In this document: positions 8,488 through 15,511 of the stretch, one piece after another
Numbering within the stretch: the stretch's first letter is position 1
Layout of the letters: each line of letters opens with the position of its first letter
Program-made: the position numbers and the translations under genes
Notes under the pieces: generated by a model
Told to the model about the DNA's origin: nothing
The model's input: the letters and a program-made list of their open reading frames with translations, nothing else
The model's database searches: none
Origin: Longirhabdus pacifica
GTDB lineage: Bacteria > Bacillota > Bacilli > Paenibacillales > DSM-105158
Reading direction: 5' to 3'
Length of the DNA: 64,000 nt
Assembly (NCBI RefSeq): GCF_004115085.1
Contig: NZ_QXJP01000020.1
Location: 1 to 64,000 of the forward strand

Positions 8488-9570
8488 TTACACCGTACCC
8501 ATTGCCTCCACAATAGCATCACCCATTTGTGAAGTTGTCAACTTACTTTCTGGTGACACAGCAATATCGCTAGTTCTATTCCCATCATCTAATACTTTCT
8601 TTACTGCTTTTTCAATGGTACTTGCTATTTCCTGCTCATCAAAGCTTAATTGAAACATTAAAGCAAGGGAAAGTATGGTTGCAATGGGGTTGGCAAGCTG
8701 TTCTCCCGCTATATCTGGCGCTGATCCATGTACAGGTTCATATAGACCAAAACTTCCTTCTCCTAATGAAGCTGAAGATAACATTCCGATAGATCCCGTG
8801 AGCATTGCCGCTTCATCACTAAGGATATCTCCAAACATGTTCTCCGTCACAATGACATCAAAGCTAGCCGGACGACGCAATAACTGCATGGCACAATTAT
8901 CAACAAGTACGTGCTCCAACTCCACATCTGGATAGTCTGTTGCTACTTTTTCCACTACTTCTCTCCATAACCTAGATGTCTCTAACACATTGGCCTTATC
9001 TACGGAAGCTAGTTTTTTGTTTCGTTTGCGCGCAATTTCAAATGCTTGCGTAACAATTCTTTCTACTTCTGACTCACTATATGCACAAGTATCGACAGCA
9101 ACTTGCCCTTCTGCCGTATCTTTTCTAAATTTATCCCCAAAGTAAATGCCGCCTGTCAATTCTCTGACCACGATCATATCTGTTCCTTTTAACACTTCTG
9201 GTTTAATGGTTGATGCATCCATTAAGCAATCAAAAACGACTGCGGGGCGAATGTTAGAATACAACCCCAGTTCTTTTCTTAAAGCAAGCAATCCTGTTTC
9301 AGGGCGAAGCTCTTTGGGATTGTTATCCCATTTCGGACCTCCCACTGCACCTAATAAAACAGCATCTGCTTTTTTACACAGTTCTAATGTAGAGGAAGGA
9401 AGTGGACTACCAGCTTCATCAATCGCTATGCCTCCAAATAAACCTTCTTCTATTTCAAATTTAACGTCGAAAAGAGACTCACATTTTTCCAGCACTTTCA
9501 ACGCTTCTGTTACTACTTCTGAACCAATACCATCGCCACGTAGTACTGCTATTTTTTTTACTTTTGCCAT
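8488..9570 (-). CDS. leuB: 3-isopropylmalate dehydrogenase
   Basis: The 360-residue protein is of standard length. It catalyses NAD-dependent oxidative decarboxylation of 3-isopropylmalate in leucine synthesis. The N-terminus reads KKIAVLRGDGIGSEV, where most LeuB have LPGDGIGPEV, so two usual prolines are replaced. The substrate-binding arginines (RPETGLLALRKELG) and the metal/NAD motif (NMFGDILSDEAAMLTGSIG) are intact. ATG 9570 has AGGAG at 11 bases; an in-frame GTG at 9576 has AGGAG at 5 bases and is also possible. It is separated from leuA by about 6 kb of unrelated genes and is not followed by leuCD. Confidence 0.95.
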   Translation of the reverse strand: MAKVKKIAVLRGDGIGSEVVTEALKVLEKCESLFDVKFEIEEGLFGGIAIDEAGSPLPSSTLELCKKADAVLLGAVGGPKWDNNPKELRPETGLLALRKELGLYSNIRPAVVFDCLMDASTIKPEVLKGTDMIVVRELTGGIYFGDKFRKDTAEGQVAVDTCAYSESEVERIVTQAFEIARKRNKKLASVDKANVLETSRLWREVVEKVATDYPDVELEHVLVDNCAMQLLRRPASFDVIVTENMFGDILSDEAAMLTGSIGMLSSASLGEGSFGLYEPVHGSAPDIAGEQLANPIATILSLALMFQLSFDEQEIASTIEKAVKKVLDDGNRTSDIAVSPESKLTTSQMGDAIVEAMGTV

Positions 9571-9604
9571 ATGCACTCACGCTCCTAAATTAATCTATAT
9601 ACAT

Positions 9605-9634
9605 GTTATACCACGCATGACTCTAGTTGGCTAA
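9605..9634 (-). promoter_or_regulatory. Possible own promoter of leuB
   Basis: On the minus strand an extended -10 (TGGTATAAC, hexamer at 9610-9605) lies 18 bases after a weak -35 (TTAGCC at 9634-9629). leuB has lost its link to the T-box-controlled operon and needs a promoter, which is the main argument; the -35 match is poor. No T-box motif lies between 9571 and 9866. Confidence 0.3.
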
Positions 9635-9968
9635 GATATTAATTCTATGATCTTTATAGATTTAAACTATGAATAAGAGCAGATGATACAGAAAACTAAT
9701 TTATTGGTTTATCCAACAACATGACGCTGATGCTACTGAGAAGATTTCAATTGTGTCCTACTGCACATTATGGCTACTTTTCCGATCAGCTAAGTGTAGC
9801 CGATCAAATTTAGATCCCTCCTATGTAGTATCTACATACTTTTTCATTCCACTAACCAGTTTATGGTATGATAGATTTAAGAGTTTTCAATAGAACGGCT
9901 CACGAGGGCTTGGCTCACCTTATCGTTTTCTTTTCATCAACTCGGAAAAGAGAGGAGGTGTTGCCACG

Positions 9969-10085
9969 ATGATAATTAGACTAAAACTTGTTATTAAAGG
10001 ATTAGGTAGGAGAATTGTCCATCGAGTTTACTACGAAAAAAAAGTAAGCTGCCCTCGTCCAAAGGTTGCAGCTTACTTTTTGTGA
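9969..10085 (+). CDS. 38-residue cationic peptide of the type I TA locus
   Basis: GGAGG lies 10 bases before ATG 9969. The peptide (MIIRLKLVIKGLGRRIVHR, then VYYEKKV and a tail to FL) is strongly basic and lacks the long hydrophobic helix of TxpA/holin-like toxins. At the usual stop position (AAAAAAAAG TAA in the sister locus) this frame reads through into the terminator stem. It is either a toxin gene that has suffered a frameshift or a different class of peptide carried by the same RNA scaffold. The frame is open, but the evidence for translation is only the ribosome-binding site. Confidence 0.4.
   Translation: MIIRLKLVIKGLGRRIVHRVYYEKKVSCPRPKVAAYFL
10041..10081. terminator. 12-bp stem ending the antisense RNA
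   Basis: AAAGTAAGCTGC (10041-10052) pairs perfectly with GCAGCTTACTTT (10068-10079). On the minus strand it is followed by eight T, making it a strong terminator for the predicted antisense RNA. On the plus strand only two extra T follow. Confidence 0.75.
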
Positions 10086-10128
10086 CTAAACATGAGCCAT
10101 GCCCTTCTGGGCATCTATTGTTACTCCA

Positions 10129-10162
10129 CCACAAGTGTTCGAGCACTTGTGGTTTTTATTTT
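10129..10162 (+). terminator. Terminator of the plus-strand TA transcript
   Basis: CCACAAGTG pairs with CACTTGTGG around a TTCGAG loop and is followed by TTTTTATTTT. Confidence 0.85.
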
Positions 10163-10203
10163 AGTGTACCCACTTGTAACTCTTATTATATCACAATCAA
10201 TTT

Positions 10204-10269
10204 TTTTGTATAATTAAATATACACACTACCAACTATCAAAGTTATTTTGCATATTTAATTATACAAAA
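10204..10269. repeat. Perfect 18-bp inverted repeat, 30-bp spacer
   Basis: TTTTGTATAATTAAATAT at 10204-10221 is repeated as its exact reverse complement at 10252-10269. It lies between the antisense promoter of the first TA locus and a toxin-gene remnant. The arms contain promoter-like TATAAT sequences in both orientations. It could be a small-element end pair, a divergent promoter/operator or a cruciform. Confidence 0.7.
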
Positions 10270-10316
10270 TGTAATTCAGGTGATGAGCGTTCTTCCTCAC
10301 AGTAAGAGGTGATGCA

Positions 10317-10370
10317 ATGAAAGTATACGAATTCATAACCCTGATTTTTACGCAGGTAGGTTGCGTGTAG
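10317..10370 (+). pseudogene. Remnant of a holin-like type I toxin gene
   Basis: The ribosome-binding region and first ten codons (MKVYEFITLI) match the toxin gene at 38603-38505 (MKVYEVISLI) almost base for base, including CTTCCTCACAGTA and GAGGTGATGC upstream. The frame then leaves the homologous sequence and stops after 17 codons without a hydrophobic helix. The 3' half, terminator and antisense gene are missing. This is a truncated copy. Confidence 0.65.
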
Positions 10371-10705
10371 GAAAGATTCATACGCTTTAACATCCCAGTA
10401 ATGCCTCGTATCGGAGGAGGTGTATACAAACTCTCGTTGGATGAAATTTGCGAATAAATCCGCTATCCAATTAAATAAAGCTGAAAATCCTACATTCAAA
10501 GGAACTTGAGACACAATGATCTTTTAATACTTCTCTTTGTTATTTTCAAGTTCTTCCACTATGATTGTTTTCTAATAAGCTCTTTAATCCTTAATCTAAC
10601 CTATTGATTATGCTTGCTGGACTAGTCTTTCTTACATTATGTATCATCCATGATAAAAAAGGATATAGATCGTGTGTCCCCTTTTTTAGAAAGAACTTTT
10701 TGAAT
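10371..10705. other. Gene-poor stretch without a supported gene
   Basis: A minus-strand frame of 84 codons (10514-10260) starts at a GTG without a ribosome-binding site and is antisense to the toxin remnant, so I do not accept it. On the plus strand, in the frame of the remnant after its stop, 10410-10458 reads MPRIGGGVYKLSLDEICE, faintly like the loop of a macro-domain protein, but it is too short to call. Nothing else is supported. Confidence 0.4.
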
Positions 10706-10734
10706 TTGTTTCATCATGTCTAGTTCTGTATGAG
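10706..10734 (+). promoter_or_regulatory. Possible promoter of the 10.8-kb toxin gene
   Basis: TTGTTT (10706-10711) and TATGAG (10729-10734) are 17 bases apart, upstream of GGTGGTCGGC, a stretch shared with the 5' region of the 38.5-kb toxin mRNA. The -10 match is imperfect. Confidence 0.3.
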
Positions 10735-10819
10735 TGCATAGATACAGCTCGGCAAGGTGGTCGGCTCCTTAACCTTCAGCATTTCCCTTCAGTTTTTTAA
10801 AGGGAAGGAGGTGAGGAAA

Positions 10820-10903
10820 ATGACAGTATATCAGTCACTAACGATAATGATACAATTCACTAGTGTAATTGTGGTGATACTGTTATTCAACAAAAAAAAG
10901 TAA
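10820..10903 (+). CDS. Holin-like type I toxin peptide (TxpA/BsrG-like), 27 aa
   Basis: After AAGGAGGTGAGGAAA the ATG at 10820 opens MTVYQSLTIMIQF, followed by a hydrophobic run TSVIVVILLF and a basic NKKK tail. This is the pattern of the putative holin-like toxin family, membrane-acting peptides whose mRNA is silenced by an antisense RNA. The stop is followed by GCCGCCCCCGTG as in sister loci, but the complementary arm of the terminator and any antisense promoter are missing. The gene therefore looks intact while its antitoxin half has been lost. Confidence 0.75.
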   Translation: MTVYQSLTIMIQFTSVIVVILLFNKKK

Positions 10904-11181
10904 GCCGCCCCCGTGTCTGCAAACAAATAAGCGACATCATATAAAGTTAAAGTTCTATACCGTACTTTGTTTAACATTGTTTAACATTTATTTTTCAGCA
11001 ATAGCAAGATTAATCAAAATTTCAGTCTCACTATCGATTAAAATAGAAAAGATACTCCTCCACTTATAGCATTCTTCTTGATTTAATGTAACACGTCGTC
11101 ATCTTAAAGTTTGTTAAAATGAAAATGCATTCCTAAACATATAAAAAGGGATGCAAAGAATTAAAGAAAGGAGAAAAGATT

Positions 11182-12069
11182 TTGTCCACATTACATATGA
11201 AAACCATTCTACAACGCAGTATTGATTATATAGACCAGCATCTAACGGAGCCCATTACTTTTCACGAAGTTGCACAGCAAGCAGGGTTTTCCCCCTACCA
11301 TTTTCACCGTGTCTTTCATGGCATAACAGGTTTTACTATTACCGAGTATATCCGCAAACGAAGACTAACCGTCGCATCCTTTGCAATACTGCAAGGGAAA
11401 GAAAAGATTATAGACATCGCTTTACAGTGTCAATTTGAATCGCAAGCAGCTTTTACTAGAGCTTTTCAACAACAATTCGGAGTTACACCAGGAAAATACC
11501 GTTTAGATCGGCAACCCATACAAACTTTTCAAAAAATACATATTAGTAACGAATTAGACAGTTCAACACTTACTACAATACATCCTTCGCGTTTTGTGGA
11601 AAAAGATACTTTCTATATTATGGGCATGCAATGTAGTCATCTCCGGTATGATGGTACATCTAACGGTAATAAAATCCCTGTCATGTGGGAGCATCTTCTT
11701 GAACGTGAACATGAGATTGCTAGTCCAAACAAAGACATTACGTACGGTATATGTGCACCGCAAGATGAGACACATTTTTGTTACACAGCTGGGGCAGAAG
11801 TTGACGAAAATACCCCAACCATAAGCGGGATGGTAATACAAAAAGTGCCTGCTAACACCTATGCTGTATTTACCCATCAAGGACCTACACACAAGATTTC
11901 TGAAACATTAATGCACATTTTTAAAACTTGGCTGCCAGAGTCAGGATATGAAATATTACAAGCTCCTGATTTTGAACGATATGACCAGAGGTTTCTCGGT
12001 CCTCTTCATGAAGATAGTCAGATAGATTTATATTTTCCCGTTCAACCTATATCAATCGGCAAAGCGTAA
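11182..12069 (+). CDS. AraC-family regulator with C-terminal GyrI-like ligand-binding domain
   Basis: The 295-residue protein has two AraC helix-turn-helix motifs in residues 8-105 (EVAQQAGFSPYHFHRVFH and the second ending QQFGVTPGKYR). A GyrI-like/effector-binding domain follows (about 135-292). This is the architecture of SoxS/Rob-like regulators responding to small hydrophobic or toxic ligands. The start is TTG 11182, with AAAGGAG 8 bases upstream; the next ATG (11197) is too far from it. The next gene encodes a stand-alone protein similar to its C-terminal domain. Confidence 0.9.
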   Translation: MSTLHMKTILQRSIDYIDQHLTEPITFHEVAQQAGFSPYHFHRVFHGITGFTITEYIRKRRLTVASFAILQGKEKIIDIALQCQFESQAAFTRAFQQQFGVTPGKYRLDRQPIQTFQKIHISNELDSSTLTTIHPSRFVEKDTFYIMGMQCSHLRYDGTSNGNKIPVMWEHLLEREHEIASPNKDITYGICAPQDETHFCYTAGAEVDENTPTISGMVIQKVPANTYAVFTHQGPTHKISETLMHIFKTWLPESGYEILQAPDFERYDQRFLGPLHEDSQIDLYFPVQPISIGKA

Positions 12070-12084
12070 ACTTGTATCCCATCA

Positions 12085-12104
12085 TTTCTTCATCTTATAT
12101 AGCA
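12085..12104 (+). repeat. Fragment of the dispersed 80-bp repeat (right end only)
   Basis: ATTTCTTCATCTTATAT here equals the right edge of the repeat copies near 23.8 kb. The hairpin core and left arm are absent. It may be chance in AT-rich DNA. Confidence 0.25.
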
Positions 12105-12216
12105 AAAATGATCAACGCATTTAAGCAAACGAAATCAAAATAATAAGCTTCCAATATAGCATAATATAAGCAAGAGGTAACGATTGATCGCTCTTATATG
12201 TTTGAACAGAGTGAAC

Positions 12217-12234
12217 TTACATTGGCCAATGTAA
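12217..12234. promoter_or_regulatory. Perfect 18-bp palindrome, candidate operator
   Basis: TTACATTGGCCAATGTAA is fully self-complementary and ends 40 bases before the start of the GyrI-like gene. Its GC core in AT-rich surroundings makes chance less likely. A dimeric repressor (TetR, MerR or MarR type) would fit such a symmetrical site better than the adjacent AraC protein. Confidence 0.5.
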
Positions 12235-12274
12235 ATAGGTGTCACAAATAACAATCTATATTGGAGGGTTTTGC

Positions 12275-12724
12275 ATGAAAATGAAGAACGTTTTTAAAGA
12301 AGAATTTTGCGTTATAGGGATGGAGTGTACGCTAGATAAAAACAATTCCCGTCAAATACCACAGTTGTGGGATACGTTTATTGCACGTGAGCACGAATTG
12401 TCTGACATGGTAGTAAGCGAATCAACGTATGGCATCTGTTTTCCAGAAGAAGATTCTTTCTTGTATATGGCCGGAGCTGAGGTAAAAAAAGATGCACCTG
12501 CACTAAGCAACATGATATACAAAGAAATACCTGCTAGTTACTATGCAGTATACACACACCGCGGACCGGTAAGTAAGATAAAAGATACGATCTCTAAAAT
12601 AAATGATCTATCAGAAAAAGAGCATGTATTTTTGCGTGCACCTGAGTTTGAATGTTATGATGAAAGATTTTTGGGACCCGATCATCCAGATTCAGAAGTA
12701 GACTTGTATTTTCCTATTAAATGA
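12275..12724 (+). CDS. Stand-alone GyrI-like/effector-binding domain protein
   Basis: The 149-residue protein aligns along its length with the C-terminal domain of the AraC regulator at 11182 (shared pieces include YGIC, YMAGAEV/YTAGAEV, RFLGP and VDLYFP/IDLYFP). GGAGGG 6 bases before ATG 12275 sets the start; the longer frame from GTG 12239 has no ribosome-binding site. Family members bind cationic lipophilic drugs or act as inhibitor/hydrolase-like proteins; the function here is inferred only. It probably arose by duplication of the regulator's sensor domain. Confidence 0.85.
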   Translation: MKMKNVFKEEFCVIGMECTLDKNNSRQIPQLWDTFIAREHELSDMVVSESTYGICFPEEDSFLYMAGAEVKKDAPALSNMIYKEIPASYYAVYTHRGPVSKIKDTISKINDLSEKEHVFLRAPEFECYDERFLGPDHPDSEVDLYFPIK

Positions 12725-12782
12725 TAAATGAGAAATAAAAACTATAAACTAAATAAGCTAGGTCGATGATAATAAGTAAATA

Positions 12783-12832
12783 AAAAAAGCCACAACCCAG
12801 TCACTCTTTGTCTTAGAGTCGTTACTGGGTTG
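12783..12832 (-). terminator. Strong hairpin with T-tract on the minus strand
   Basis: CAACCCAGT pairs with ACTGGGTTG and an inner ACTCT/AGAGT stem extends it. Seven T follow on the minus strand. No minus-strand gene lies upstream within 1.5 kb, so it is an orphan terminator, perhaps left from a deleted gene, or acts for the converging plus-strand gene. Confidence 0.6.
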
Positions 12833-12888
12833 TTACTATGATATAATTTGAATAAATTTCATTTACCATAACTCTACCAGAAAAAAGA

Positions 12889-12982
12889 TTATCTTTTTCC
12901 GACAGAAGACTCCCACTTCAAGGAGTGAGAATGGCGTAGCCCAATGAGTAAGTGGGACATGAATGTCGGTAGGCGTAGCTTA
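12889..12982 (+). mobile_element. Solitary IS200/IS605-type end (no transposase)
   Basis: The stretch matches the tnpB-linked end at 175-270, in opposite orientation, with few differences. Both begin TTATCTTTTTCCGACAGAAG and both end in TGTCGGTAGGCGTAGC. Here CCGACA/TGTCGG and CCCACTT/AAGTGGG form perfect nested stems. No tnpA or tnpB follows; the next gene starts at 13057. It is either a deletion remnant or a non-autonomous derivative. Confidence 0.75.
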
Positions 12983-13056
12983 AAATTAATGTTGAAATTC
13001 ATACATTTTTACAACAACACTATCACTGAATTAGAGAGAATGGAGAACAACATAAA

Positions 13057-13491
13057 ATGAAAAAGAAGAAGTTAATGATATGGATTTCACTTGTAGTCCT
13101 TGCTATTGCGGTATTTATGATAGTAGTAGGAGATAGAAGTGTGAATTTTGAAATATGGGAGTATGATCAGTTAGACTCTGAAATGAAAGCATGGGTGGAT
13201 CAGGCAGAACCTAATCAATTTCATACTTATGAAGTGAAACGAGACGAGAGTGGATACGAAGCTTTCATTTACTATCTTTCAAGTCCTCTTAGTTATGTAA
13301 CTTTAGAGGCAGATGTAAAGTTAAAAAGAAATGAATTAACATTTGATTTGAAAGCAATGGATGGAGTGAATGAGGATCAGTTGCGAAATAGCATCATTCT
13401 ACATATAGACATACCACAGAATCCTGACAAAGTAAGGTTTTATTTTAACGAACAAGAGTTACCCAGTTCGATAACGAAAGGAGCGAGCTAG
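13057..13491 (+). CDS. Membrane-anchored protein of unknown function
   Basis: The 144-residue protein has an N-terminal hydrophobic anchor (residues 6-24) and an acidic extracytoplasmic part without recognised motifs. GGAGA lies about 12 bases before the ATG. Its stop is 3 bases before the start of the LysR gene, and the ribosome-binding site of that gene lies inside its end, so the two form an operon. Function unknown. Confidence 0.7.
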   Translation: MKKKKLMIWISLVVLAIAVFMIVVGDRSVNFEIWEYDQLDSEMKAWVDQAEPNQFHTYEVKRDESGYEAFIYYLSSPLSYVTLEADVKLKRNELTFDLKAMDGVNEDQLRNSIILHIDIPQNPDKVRFYFNEQELPSSITKGAS

Positions 13492-13494
13492 ATT

Positions 13495-14391
13495 ATGTCC
13501 CTTTTTCCATATGAAGTGTTCCTCTCCGTTATCCAAACAAAAAGTTTTACAAAGACTGGTGAACAATTAAGGTTGTCACAATCTGGAGTAAGCCACGTTA
13601 TTTCCACTCTAGAGTCCGAACTAGGTGTTACACTTTTTTATAGAAGCAGAAATGGGAGTAATCTTACAGATGCAGGAGAAAGAATCGCGAAGCATGTTCA
13701 GCAAATCATGTACTATAATGAATTAATGCAACAAGAAGCGGCACAAATAAAAGGGCTTGTCGCAGGGAAATTGAAGCTAGGTTCCTTTCCAAGCGTTTCA
13801 GCAAAGTTACTTCCTAAGATCATCTCGTTATTCAATCAACAATATCCCCTCATTGAAATAGAGTTACATGAAGGAGGGTATGATGACATTTTAAAATGGC
13901 TGACAACAGGGCAAATTGAATTAGGCTTTATCATCCCGCCATGCAAAGAATTAGATTGGACTCCGTTATGCAAAGACTATTTACACCTTCTTATACCACA
14001 GCAGCATGCATTATATGCAAAAGACAATGTAACGATTCAAGATCTAGCACAACAAGCGTTCATTATGCCAAAAGCGGGATGCGATCAACTCATCAAACAA
14101 GCTTTCAAAGCGAATCATATTCAGCCTAATACGATATTAGAAGTGGCAGACAATATAACAATTTTATCTATGGTGCAAGAAGGAATAGGACTTTCTATTG
14201 TTCCGGAACTAGCTATACCTAACAACGTTACAGAGCCTTTTGCTTTCAAAATATTAAAATTAAATCCACCAGTATATAGAGAAGTAGGAATAGCTGCACG
14301 TTCCCTTCATTCTCTATCTCCTGCTGCCAGCCACTTTCTTACTATGACTAGAGAAACTTTGCAAGAAAAAAATAATGCAATAACTTTATAA
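13495..14391 (+). CDS. LysR-family transcriptional regulator
   Basis: The 298-residue protein has an N-terminal winged helix (residues 4-62: SFTKTGEQLRLSQSGVSHVI, STLESELGVTLFYRSR) and a C-terminal periplasmic-binding-like effector domain. AAAGGAG precedes ATG 13495. It is translationally close to the membrane protein upstream. Its stop codon overlaps, tail to tail, the stop of the PhzF-family gene on the other strand (TTATAA region 14386-14391). The target is unknown. Confidence 0.93.
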   Translation: MSLFPYEVFLSVIQTKSFTKTGEQLRLSQSGVSHVISTLESELGVTLFYRSRNGSNLTDAGERIAKHVQQIMYYNELMQQEAAQIKGLVAGKLKLGSFPSVSAKLLPKIISLFNQQYPLIEIELHEGGYDDILKWLTTGQIELGFIIPPCKELDWTPLCKDYLHLLIPQQHALYAKDNVTIQDLAQQAFIMPKAGCDQLIKQAFKANHIQPNTILEVADNITILSMVQEGIGLSIVPELAIPNNVTEPFAFKILKLNPPVYREVGIAARSLHSLSPAASHFLTMTRETLQEKNNAITL

Positions 14392-15285
14392 CATCAACGT
14401 ACCTTCCATAACAACAACAGCAGAACCAGCAACTTTTACAACGGGCTGATTATTTTTCATTTCTACGTTAACATGCAATGTTCCAGGCCTTCCCATTGCA
14501 TTACCTTGACCTATAGTTAAATGATGAGGCATTTTTGCATCAAGAAAGCCTTCTTTCATTAAATAACCTGCTAAAGCTCCATTAGCTGCACCTGTAACCG
14601 GATCTTCTTGAAGTCCGATAGCTGGAAGAAAATCACGTGTATACAGGTCATACTCTGCTTCATCTGTTTGAAATGTAAATAAATGCGTCGTGCTGATGCC
14701 ATATTTTCGATTATGATCGGCTAACGCTGTAAAGTTAGGTTTTGCATGATCTATGGCGCTTTGATTTTTTACTGGTATTAAAAGATGCCAGTTTCCTGTA
14801 CTTGCTAGCTTGATGGGATAATCATCATGAATGTCTTCTGCTTGTATTCCTAATAAAGATGCCGCTTCTGTTTGATGCATATTAATTTCTTTTATTTCTG
14901 GAGCAATTTGTGTCATTTCAATCTGAACCACACGCTGCTCTTCTTTTATCAACGTTAAAGGCACTAATCCTATATTCGTCTCCAATATAATTTCATTCGC
15001 TATCTCACCGTAACGAAAATGAGTGGCAAGCAGCCATCCCAATGCCACTGTTGCGTGACCACAAAAATTTATTTCCTCTTTAGGTGTGTAATACTTCACT
15101 TTGTAATCTGCTCCATGATGCTTTGTCTTTAAAAGAAACACCGTTTCAGATTGGTTTAATTCTGCTGCAATGTGTTGCATTTCTTTAACAGATAGTTCAT
15201 CTCCATCAAGAACAACACCGGCAGCGTTACCACTAAATTTTTTGTCCGTAAAAGCATCAACTTGATACACCCTAATTTTTCTCAT
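14386..15285 (-). CDS. PhzF-family isomerase
   Basis: The 299-residue protein is of standard length. The catalytic glutamate lies in LNQSETVFL (about residue 47), and the family motifs NAAGVVLD, INFCGHATVALG and DPVTGAANGALAGY are present. PhzF relatives catalyse proton-shift isomerisations related to the diaminopimelate epimerase fold; most Bacillaceae members have no known substrate, and no phenazine genes are present. The gene lies on the leuA strand but behind the leuA terminator. Confidence 0.92.
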   Translation of the reverse strand: MRKIRVYQVDAFTDKKFSGNAAGVVLDGDELSVKEMQHIAAELNQSETVFLLKTKHHGADYKVKYYTPKEEINFCGHATVALGWLLATHFRYGEIANEIILETNIGLVPLTLIKEEQRVVQIEMTQIAPEIKEINMHQTEAASLLGIQAEDIHDDYPIKLASTGNWHLLIPVKNQSAIDHAKPNFTALADHNRKYGISTTHLFTFQTDEAEYDLYTRDFLPAIGLQEDPVTGAANGALAGYLMKEGFLDAKMPHHLTIGQGNAMGRPGTLHVNVEMKNNQPVVKVAGSAVVVMEGTLML

Positions 15286-15420
15286 CGTTATCTCTCCTTC
15301 ATTTTCCTTTTTATAGCTTAACTAAAGTGTATCTCCCTTTATTGTATTAGTAAAATGAATGTTTCTTATGTATTAGATGAGAAAAACTAATGTATGTGTT
15401 TTATCTTGATATTTACATGT

Positions 15421-15455
15421 AAAAAGAGCTACTCCCCCTAATGGAAAATAGCTCT
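15421..15455 (-). terminator. Terminator of the ilv-leuA operon
   Basis: On the minus strand AGAGCTA pairs with TAGCTCT (loop 17) and is followed by TTTTTAC. It lies about 60 bases past the leuA stop and shows that the T-box-controlled transcript now ends after leuA. Confidence 0.7.
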
Positions 15456-15511
15456 CAACCCTAAACAAATTACCTATATTATTTATCGTAGTTCAGTCTT
15501 CTTTAACCCAC

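Larger units (their letters stand above)
9867..10162 (+). ncRNA. Type I toxin-antitoxin locus (txpA/ratA-like), two overlapping RNAs
   Basis: A plus-strand transcript is predicted from an extended -10 (TGGTATGAT, hexamer 9867-9872) to the terminator at 10129-10162. On the opposite strand an extended -10 (TGATATAAT, hexamer 10190-10185) would start an antisense RNA that ends at the stem 10068-10041, which is followed by eight T on the minus strand. The two RNAs overlap at the 3' end of the coding transcript, the txpA/ratA design. The 38.5-kb locus has the same arrangement, and the TGTGATATAATAAGA promoter core is shared by both. The encoded peptide is unusual (next entry). Confidence 0.6.

Noticed and set aside
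10410-10458. Short frame MPRIGGGVYKLSLDEICE resembling a macro-domain loop
   Set aside because: Only 16-18 residues without flanking similarity; could be chance.
10260-10514. 84-codon minus-strand frame (MSQVPLNVGF...)
   Set aside because: GTG start without a ribosome-binding site, lies antisense to the toxin remnant whose plus-strand homology explains the sequence better.
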